This document shows positions 58,426-64,000 of a stretch of DNA of 64,000 nt, in pieces (within the stretch, counting starts at the first letter, position 1; every line of letters starts with the position of its first letter). The translations under genes were made by a program, and so were the position numbers. The DNA lies in assembly GCA_964398185.1 (NCBI GenBank), contig CAYNML010000005.1, positions 1 through 64,000 on the forward strand, in the 5' to 3' direction. The notes beneath the pieces are model-generated. The model had not been told where the DNA came from. It was given only the letters and a program-made list of their open reading frames with translations, and did no database searches. The DNA comes from Fen-1058 sp964398185. Lineage in GTDB: Bacteria; Chloroflexota; Anaerolineae; Fen-1058.

Positions 58426-61400
58426 ATGTATCAACGACTTGCCACCCGAATCCGTGAAACGCTATCGGTGCTGCTCGATCAATATGACGAACGCCTGAGG
58501 GCAGTGCCCGACTACGTCAACGTGCCCGAGTCTGCGCGCCGCGATCTGGAACAACACGTGCTGCAACTCGTCGTTGATTGCCTGGAGGCGAACGACGACA
58601 GCCGGTTAATTCAGTATGTTCGCGAACGAGCCGAGCAAGTTCTCAGCCACGGTTTTCAACCAGAATGGTTCCAGCAAGCCGTGACGATTCCGCAAGAGAT
58701 CATCACGCCGCTGGTTGAAACCGTGGAGGAAGGCCACTTTGTGTGGCGCGCCCTGGGACGCGCGCAAACCGCTACCTGGGAAATTGTGGCACGTGAGCGG
58801 CGCCACATCGAGTCGACCCTGCGCGAAAGTGAAGCGCGCTATCAGACTGTCTTCGACGCCACGCCGATCATGTTCTGGTTGAAGGATACGCACAACCGCA
58901 CCCTGCGGATCAACAAAGCCGCCGCCGAGTTCGAGGGCGTCAAGCCGGCTGATGTAGAAGGCAAATCAGCCTACGACCTGTATCCGCACGAACAAGCTGA
59001 GGCATTCTATCAGGATGATCTGGAGGTCATTCGCTCCAATCGGCCCAAGCAGGGCATCGTCGAGCAACACACCTCGGTCGGCACGGGTAAGTTGATGTGG
59101 GTAGAAACCGGCAAGGCGCCGGTCCACAACGAACAAGGCGAGGTTATCGGTGTCCTGGCGTTTGGGGTTGATGTCACCGAGCGCAAGCGGGCCGAAGAAG
59201 TGCTCCGTACCAGCCAACAGCTGCTGCAAACGGTGATGGACAACATCCCACAAGCCATCTTCTGGAAAGACCGGCAGTTGGTCTATCTGGGTTGCAATCG
59301 GGCCTTTGCGGATGATGCCGGCCTGGCGTCACCGGCCGACGTGATCGGCAAGACCGACTGGGATATGCCCTGGCAGGAGCAAGCCGAACTCTACCGCGCC
59401 GACGATCAACTGGTCATGGAGCAAGGCGTTGCCAAGCTCGGCTATGAAGAGCCTCAGACGACGCCTGACGGCGCAACCATCTGGCTGCGCACCAGCAAAA
59501 TCCCGATGCGCGACAATGCCGGCAACGTGACTGCCGTGTTGGGCATGTACGAAGACGTTACCGAGCGTAAACAACTGGAACAACAAACCCGAGAATCTCT
59601 GGCGCGCCGCGAACAGCAGGTGCAAACCGGCACTGAAGTGTCACAAGAAGTAGCCGCCGCTACCGACCTGACTGAGTTGTTCCACCGCGTAGTAACACTC
59701 ACCAAAGACCGCTTCGACTATTACCACACCCAATTGTTCCGGTACGAGCCGGCACAGGGGGCCGTGGTGCTCATCACCGGCTATGGTGAAGTCGGTCAAG
59801 CGATGTTGGCCGCCGGACATCAGCTCCCCATGGGGCGCGGCGTTGTAGGCACAGCTGCTGCGACCGGAAAGTCGATTCTAGCCGCCGACGTGCGACAAGA
59901 TACCGACTGGCGCCCCAACCCCCACTTGCCTGACACCCGTGGTGAATTGGCGGTGCCCATCAAGTGGCGCGAGCAAGTGCTGGGCATTCTGGACGTGCAG
60001 AGCGATCGCGCCAATGCCCTTAACGACGACGATCGCCTCTTACTGGAAGGACTGTGCGGGCAGATTGCCAGCGCCATGGAAAGTACACGGCTGCTCGAAC
60101 AGCTGCGCCAGAATCAAGTGCAACTGGCCGAAGCGCTGCAAATCGCCAAATTGGCTTACTGGGAATACGATGTCGCCAAAGACCTATTCCTGTTTAACGA
60201 CCAGTTTTATGCGCTGTTCCACACCACCGCTGAACAGGTGGGCGGTTATCACATGCCGTCGGCGCAGTATGCCAGCACCTTCGTCCATCCCGACGATCTG
60301 CCCATCGTCGGCGCCGAGATCGAACGCGCTCTCAGCTCCACCGATCGACATTACTCGCGCAACCTCGTCCATCGCATCTGCTACGCCGATGGGGACATCG
60401 GCTATATCTCCGTCAACATCAACATCGACCGCGACGAGAACGGCCAGATCTTGCGCTACTACGGCGCCAATCAGGATATCACCGAGCGCCAACTGGCGGA
60501 GGAAGCCATTCGCCGCAGTGAAGCACAATTAGCCGAGGTGCTGAAGATTGCCAAGCTAGCCAACTGGGAATACGATGTCGCCAGCGATACCTTCACCTTC
60601 AACGATCAGTTCTATGCCCTGCTGCACACCACCGCCGCGCGTGAAGGCGGCTACACCATGCGATCGATGGACTATGCCCAACGCTTTGTGCATCCCGCAG
60701 ACGCACCCATGGTCGGGTGCGAAGTCCAACTGGCGATCGAAACCACCGATCCCAACTTCAGCCGCGAAATCGACCACCGCATCTTCTATGGCGACGGCCA
60801 GCCCGGTTACTTCACAGTGCGCTTCCGCATCCAAAAAGACGCCCAGGGCCGCACTATCAAGACCTTCGGCGCCAATCAGGATGTCACCGAGCGCCATCAA
60901 ATTGAGGAAGAGCTGGCCCGCTCGGCGCAGCTGCTTAACACCATTATCAACACCAGCCGCGATTTGATCTACGTCAAGGACACGCAGAGCCGGTTCCTGG
61001 CGGCCAGCCAGACCACGGCGCGCCTGGTGGGCCTCGCCAATTCCGAAGACCTGATCGGCAAAACCGATTACGACTTCTTCCCCTATGAACTGGCCCATAA
61101 GTATTTCACTGACGAGCAAAAGATTCTGGCAAGCGGCGAGCCGCTGATTGATATCGAAGAAACGGCGAGTTACCCGGATGGAACGCCCGTCTGGCTGCTC
61201 ACCACCAAGATTCCCTTTCGGGCAGCCGACGGTACCGTGCAGGGCATTGTCGGCATCGGGCGCGACATCACCGAGCGCAAGCGCGCCGAGCAGCGCATGG
61301 AAGAGACACTGCGCGAGACTGAACGCCTGTACGCCGCCGTCAGCCACGAAGGCTGGCAAGCCTATCGGCAAACCGGCGCTCTGCCGGAAGGTTACGTGTT

Positions 61401-61863
61401 TGACCAGGCGCTCCTCCAACCGACTGACCAGCTCTGGGAGCCGGAGATGACTGAGGCCCTGGAACAGCAGACTCAGGTGGCCTCGCGCTCGGCGCAACGC
61501 GCAGTGACCGTTTCACCGCTGACTGCGCGCGGCGAGACGATTGGCGCGCTGGGCGTCTACGATGATCCCGTGCATCCGTTGAGCGCTGACGATCTGGAAC
61601 TGATCGAGGCCGTCGCCGAGCAGGTCGCCCTGGCGCTGGAAAGCGCGCGGCTGTTCGATCAGAGCCAGCGTGACGCCGAACGCGAGTACACCATCAACCG
61701 CGTCACCAGCCGCATCCGCAATGCGCGCTCGGTCGATGAGGTGCTGAGCATCGCCGTACAGGAACTGCGCCTGGCCACCCGCGCCGCGCGCAGCGTGGTG
61801 GAAATTCTGCCAGATACCGAGCAGCTCATCCACAGCGGCAATGGCGAAGGAGGGCAGGCATGA
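58426..61863 (+). CDS. PAS5-GAF2 cytosolic sensor protein without recognised output
   Basis: 1145 residues. An N-terminal helical RsbRD-like domain (about 1-125: LATRIRETLSVLLDQYDERL, HGFQPEWFQQAVTIPQEII) is followed by PAS 1-2 (about 130-385), GAF (385-565), PAS 3-4 (565-835; a recent duplication, KLAYWEYDVAKD and KLANWEYDVASD), PAS 5 (835-960) and a partial GAF (960-1110). No kinase, cyclase or DNA-binding motif is visible. AAGGAGG and a 1-bp gap after the preceding stop place the start at 58426. Confidence 0.85.
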   Translation: MYQRLATRIRETLSVLLDQYDERLRAVPDYVNVPESARRDLEQHVLQLVVDCLEANDDSRLIQYVRERAEQVLSHGFQPEWFQQAVTIPQEIITPLVETVEEGHFVWRALGRAQTATWEIVARERRHIESTLRESEARYQTVFDATPIMFWLKDTHNRTLRINKAAAEFEGVKPADVEGKSAYDLYPHEQAEAFYQDDLEVIRSNRPKQGIVEQHTSVGTGKLMWVETGKAPVHNEQGEVIGVLAFGVDVTERKRAEEVLRTSQQLLQTVMDNIPQAIFWKDRQLVYLGCNRAFADDAGLASPADVIGKTDWDMPWQEQAELYRADDQLVMEQGVAKLGYEEPQTTPDGATIWLRTSKIPMRDNAGNVTAVLGMYEDVTERKQLEQQTRESLARREQQVQTGTEVSQEVAAATDLTELFHRVVTLTKDRFDYYHTQLFRYEPAQGAVVLITGYGEVGQAMLAAGHQLPMGRGVVGTAAATGKSILAADVRQDTDWRPNPHLPDTRGELAVPIKWREQVLGILDVQSDRANALNDDDRLLLEGLCGQIASAMESTRLLEQLRQNQVQLAEALQIAKLAYWEYDVAKDLFLFNDQFYALFHTTAEQVGGYHMPSAQYASTFVHPDDLPIVGAEIERALSSTDRHYSRNLVHRICYADGDIGYISVNINIDRDENGQILRYYGANQDITERQLAEEAIRRSEAQLAEVLKIAKLANWEYDVASDTFTFNDQFYALLHTTAAREGGYTMRSMDYAQRFVHPADAPMVGCEVQLAIETTDPNFSREIDHRIFYGDGQPGYFTVRFRIQKDAQGRTIKTFGANQDVTERHQIEEELARSAQLLNTIINTSRDLIYVKDTQSRFLAASQTTARLVGLANSEDLIGKTDYDFFPYELAHKYFTDEQKILASGEPLIDIEETASYPDGTPVWLLTTKIPFRAADGTVQGIVGIGRDITERKRAEQRMEETLRETERLYAAVSHEGWQAYRQTGALPEGYVFDQALLQPTDQLWEPEMTEALEQQTQVASRSAQRAVTVSPLTARGETIGALGVYDDPVHPLSADDLELIEAVAEQVALALESARLFDQSQRDAEREYTINRVTSRIRNARSVDEVLSIAVQELRLATRAARSVVEILPDTEQLIHSGNGEGGQA

Positions 61864-64000
61864 GCGTCGCAACCCCAACTCATCCGCAGGCGCCAATGGC
61901 CTCATTTGAACGGCGTGGTTTGAGCTTGAGCGCCCGTCTCTCGTTCATGATTCTGGGCGTAACCCTGCTGGTCTTTTCACTGGTCGCGCTGGTGATTCAG
62001 AACCAGGCGCAGCAAGTTCTGACACGGACAGCCAATGCTGAACTCCAAAGTAAGACCATTGCCCTGAAAGACAACCTTCAGACCTGGGTTGACCTCAACA
62101 CCAAGGCGCTTAAGGGCATAGCGGCCTTGCCGGACATCATCAGCATGGATCCTGCGCTGCAGCGGCCTTACCTGCAAGTCATGCAACAAGCTTTTGCCAA
62201 GCAAGGCGACGCACTCGCCACATACCTGTTCAGCACCACCGACCTGAACGGCATGAATGTGGCTCGTAGTGACGACGGAAAGTTAACCGACTATCGCACG
62301 CGCGAGTGGTTTCAGAACGCGCGCGCAGGCCAATCACCGTCGTTTGAAACGCGCATCGGCACAACCAGTGGACGCCCCGCGCAAGTGATGGCTGTCCCCA
62401 TCATCCGCGACAGCGTCATGGTTGGCGTGCTGATGCTCGCCAGCGAGCTGCCCAGCATCGGCGCAGCGGTCAGTGCGAATCGGATCGGAGATACGGGCCA
62501 GGTGTACGTTGTTGACCTGGCGAACCGGCCGATTGCCGTGACTGATCCAGCTGTGCCGACAGATACGGTCGACTCGATCGGTGATCTGCCAATCGTGCAA
62601 GCCATTCGCACCCAGCCAGCGGGCGCATACGAATACGTCGACGCGAACGGCGAACGCTGGCACGCCTACCTGGAAACGATGCCCAACGGTTGGGGCATCG
62701 CCATTCAACAACAGGAACGTGAATTCTTGGCCCCGCTGCGCGCCTTTCAAACCTTTGCCCTGATTGTGCTAGGGCTGGGCGCGATCGTACTGGCGGGCAG
62801 CATGTGGCTGGCCATTCGCCGCGCCCTGCGCCCGCTCAGCGTCATGGCCACCGAAGCGGCGGCGGCGGCAGGCGGCAATCTCAACGTGGTCGTACCAGTG
62901 CGGCGGCGCGATGAAGTTGGTGTGCTGGCCCTCGCCTTCAACACCATGATCGAGCGGCTGCGCGAGCTCATCGGCTCGCTCGAACAGCGCATCGACGCCC
63001 GTACCGAGCAGCTGCGCGCCAGCGCCGACGTGGGCCGCGCCGCCGCTTCAATTCTGGACACCGATCAACTGCTGCGCGAGATCGTCAATCTCATTACCGA
63101 TCGGTTCGGCTTTTACTACACGGCCGTGTTCCTGGCCGATCGCACCAACCAGTGGGCGGTGCTGCGCGAAGCCACCGGCGCTGCGGGACGCACGTTGAAA
63201 GAACGCCGCCACCAGCTGGCCATCGGCGGTCAGTCGATGGTCGGCACGGTGATGAAGACCCGCCAGGCGCGCATCGCGTTGGACGTGGGCGAGGAAGCGG
63301 TGCGCTTTGCCAATCCGCTGCTGCCTGACACCCGATCGGAAATTGCGCTGCCCTTGATGGTTGGCACCCGCGTCATTGGTGCGCTGGACGTACAGTCCAC
63401 GCAAGCAGCGGCGTTCGATGAAGCCAGCGCGGCGGTGCTGCAATCGATGGCCGATCAGATCGCCATTGCGCTGAGCAACACCATGCAGTTTCAGCAATCG
63501 CAAGCCGCTTTGCAGCGAACCCGGCAGCTCTATGAAGCCAGCACAGCCATCGCCAACGCGGCCGACGCGCACGGCATCCTGCAAGAACTCATGACCCGGG
63601 CGGTAAGTGACGCCAGCGCTGCCCAGCTTCTGACCTACGGGCCGCGCGACGAGAACGGTCAATATGCCTATCTGGAAGTCGCTGCCAGCTGGGCCGCCGA
63701 CGCCGCCACGATCAGATTACCCAACGGCGCGCGCATCCTGCCGAGCCAGCTGCCACCCGTTGCGCCGCTGGCGACCGAGCCGTATATCATCCGCGACGCG
63801 GATGATCCGGCCGTGCCGCCCGAGCAACAGCAGATCTTGCAGGGCATGGGCATGCGCGCCCTGCTGGGGTATGCGCTGGTGTCCGGCGCACAGCCAACGG
63901 GGCTGCTCATCATGGTCTACCGCGAACCGCACCAGTTTATGCTCCAGGAAACACAGCCGCTGCAAGCGCTGGCCGGACAAGTCGCCGTGGCGCTGCGCAA
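61860..64000 (+). CDS. Membrane sensor with Cache-like, HAMP and GAF domains (3' end outside window)
   Basis: At least 713 residues, still open at the window edge. It overlaps the previous gene by 4 bp (ATGA). A membrane helix at about 28-48 (LSFMILGVTLLVFSLVALVI) is followed by a dCache-type extracytoplasmic domain (about 50-295: DYRTREWFQNARAG, IGDTGQVYVVDL, GEYVDANGERW-like) and a second helix (about 300-322). HAMP (VRRRDEVGVLALAFNTMIER) and two GAF domains (about 390-550 and 555 onward) come next. A kinase domain may follow beyond the window, which would give this cluster its missing transmitter. Confidence 0.88.
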   Translation, partial: MSVATPTHPQAPMASFERRGLSLSARLSFMILGVTLLVFSLVALVIQNQAQQVLTRTANAELQSKTIALKDNLQTWVDLNTKALKGIAALPDIISMDPALQRPYLQVMQQAFAKQGDALATYLFSTTDLNGMNVARSDDGKLTDYRTREWFQNARAGQSPSFETRIGTTSGRPAQVMAVPIIRDSVMVGVLMLASELPSIGAAVSANRIGDTGQVYVVDLANRPIAVTDPAVPTDTVDSIGDLPIVQAIRTQPAGAYEYVDANGERWHAYLETMPNGWGIAIQQQEREFLAPLRAFQTFALIVLGLGAIVLAGSMWLAIRRALRPLSVMATEAAAAAGGNLNVVVPVRRRDEVGVLALAFNTMIERLRELIGSLEQRIDARTEQLRASADVGRAAASILDTDQLLREIVNLITDRFGFYYTAVFLADRTNQWAVLREATGAAGRTLKERRHQLAIGGQSMVGTVMKTRQARIALDVGEEAVRFANPLLPDTRSEIALPLMVGTRVIGALDVQSTQAAAFDEASAAVLQSMADQIAIALSNTMQFQQSQAALQRTRQLYEASTAIANAADAHGILQELMTRAVSDASAAQLLTYGPRDENGQYAYLEVAASWAADAATIRLPNGARILPSQLPPVAPLATEPYIIRDADDPAVPPEQQQILQGMGMRALLGYALVSGAQPTGLLIMVYREPHQFMLQETQPLQALAGQVAVALR

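Noticed and set aside
1..64000. CRISPR array, rRNA or tRNA genes
   Set aside because: No regularly spaced direct repeats, no cloverleaf with GTTCRANNC, and no rRNA-like stretches were found by reading both strands.

Overview
This 64 kb window has high GC and is densely coded. It most resembles a chromosome segment of an uncultured member of the Chloroflexota (Anaerolineae-like). The basis is the gene repertoire (a GAF/PAS-rich signalling cluster, an MGDG-synthase-type glycosyltransferase, a split FeoB, a likely PPi-type phosphofructokinase, lipoproteins with Pro/Thr-rich linkers) and many short palindromic intergenic repeats. The phylum is inferred; no rRNA or tRNA gene was recognised.

Layout. 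(i) 1-7.8 kb: a partial histone-deacetylase-like gene, a DUF3307 membrane protein, a Crp/Fnr regulator, a beta-propeller lipoprotein, an ICMT-like methyltransferase, a pirin, an orphan radical-SAM DNA-repair-type protein with a clear promoter, a toxin-antitoxin pair and a DUF6504 protein. (ii) 7.9-16.4 kb: a minus-strand run reading JAMM protease, FabF, PlsY-like, DinB/ClbS-like, phosphofructokinase, M3 oligopeptidase, a decayed glycosyltransferase and a ParB-like/universal-stress fusion. Several of these genes overlap by 4-8 bp. (iii) 16.4-20.6 kb: an iron island with a DtxR repressor and its palindromic operator, a membrane-anchored DtxR-FeoA protein, and FeoB split into G-protein and permease genes. 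(iv) 20.6-25.1 kb: sulfotransferase, YnfA, exonuclease III, then an ArsR-CDF metal-efflux pair, a methyltransferase and a DUF3786 protein. (v) 25.2-33.5 kb: a membrane protein, a 551-bp structured-looking leader with a tiny ORF, a duplicated FtsX/MacB-type permease, a second ICMT-like gene, an HlyD lipoprotein, an ABC ATPase and a glycolipid glycosyltransferase.

(vi) 34.8-39.1 kb holds the most striking system, a complete diversity-generating retroelement (DGR) on the minus strand. The order is target gene (N-terminal VGGDVVGRDK motif, NACHT NTPase, FGE/C-type-lectin domain), variable repeat VR, reverse transcriptase, Avd and template repeat TR. TR (112 bp) and VR (110 bp) differ almost only at template adenines. 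VR also carries a net 2-base deletion that stops the target 34 residues early. A second toxin-antitoxin pair and several palindromic repeats lie beside it.

(vii) 39.5-42.4 kb: surface or secreted proteins, a Thr/Pro-rich lipoprotein and a triple-PA14 membrane protein, separated by a perfect 15-bp bidirectional hairpin. (viii) 42.4-64 kb: a signalling island. A receiver-class III cyclase and a GAF histidine kinase read left. Reading right are a hybrid receiver/PAS/GAF histidine kinase, an OmpR-like regulator, a receiver-Roadblock protein, two single-receiver proteins, a ParA/MinD-type ATPase, a 1981-residue PAS4-GAF8 protein and a 1145-residue PAS/GAF protein with no visible output domain, and a membrane sensor cut by the window edge.
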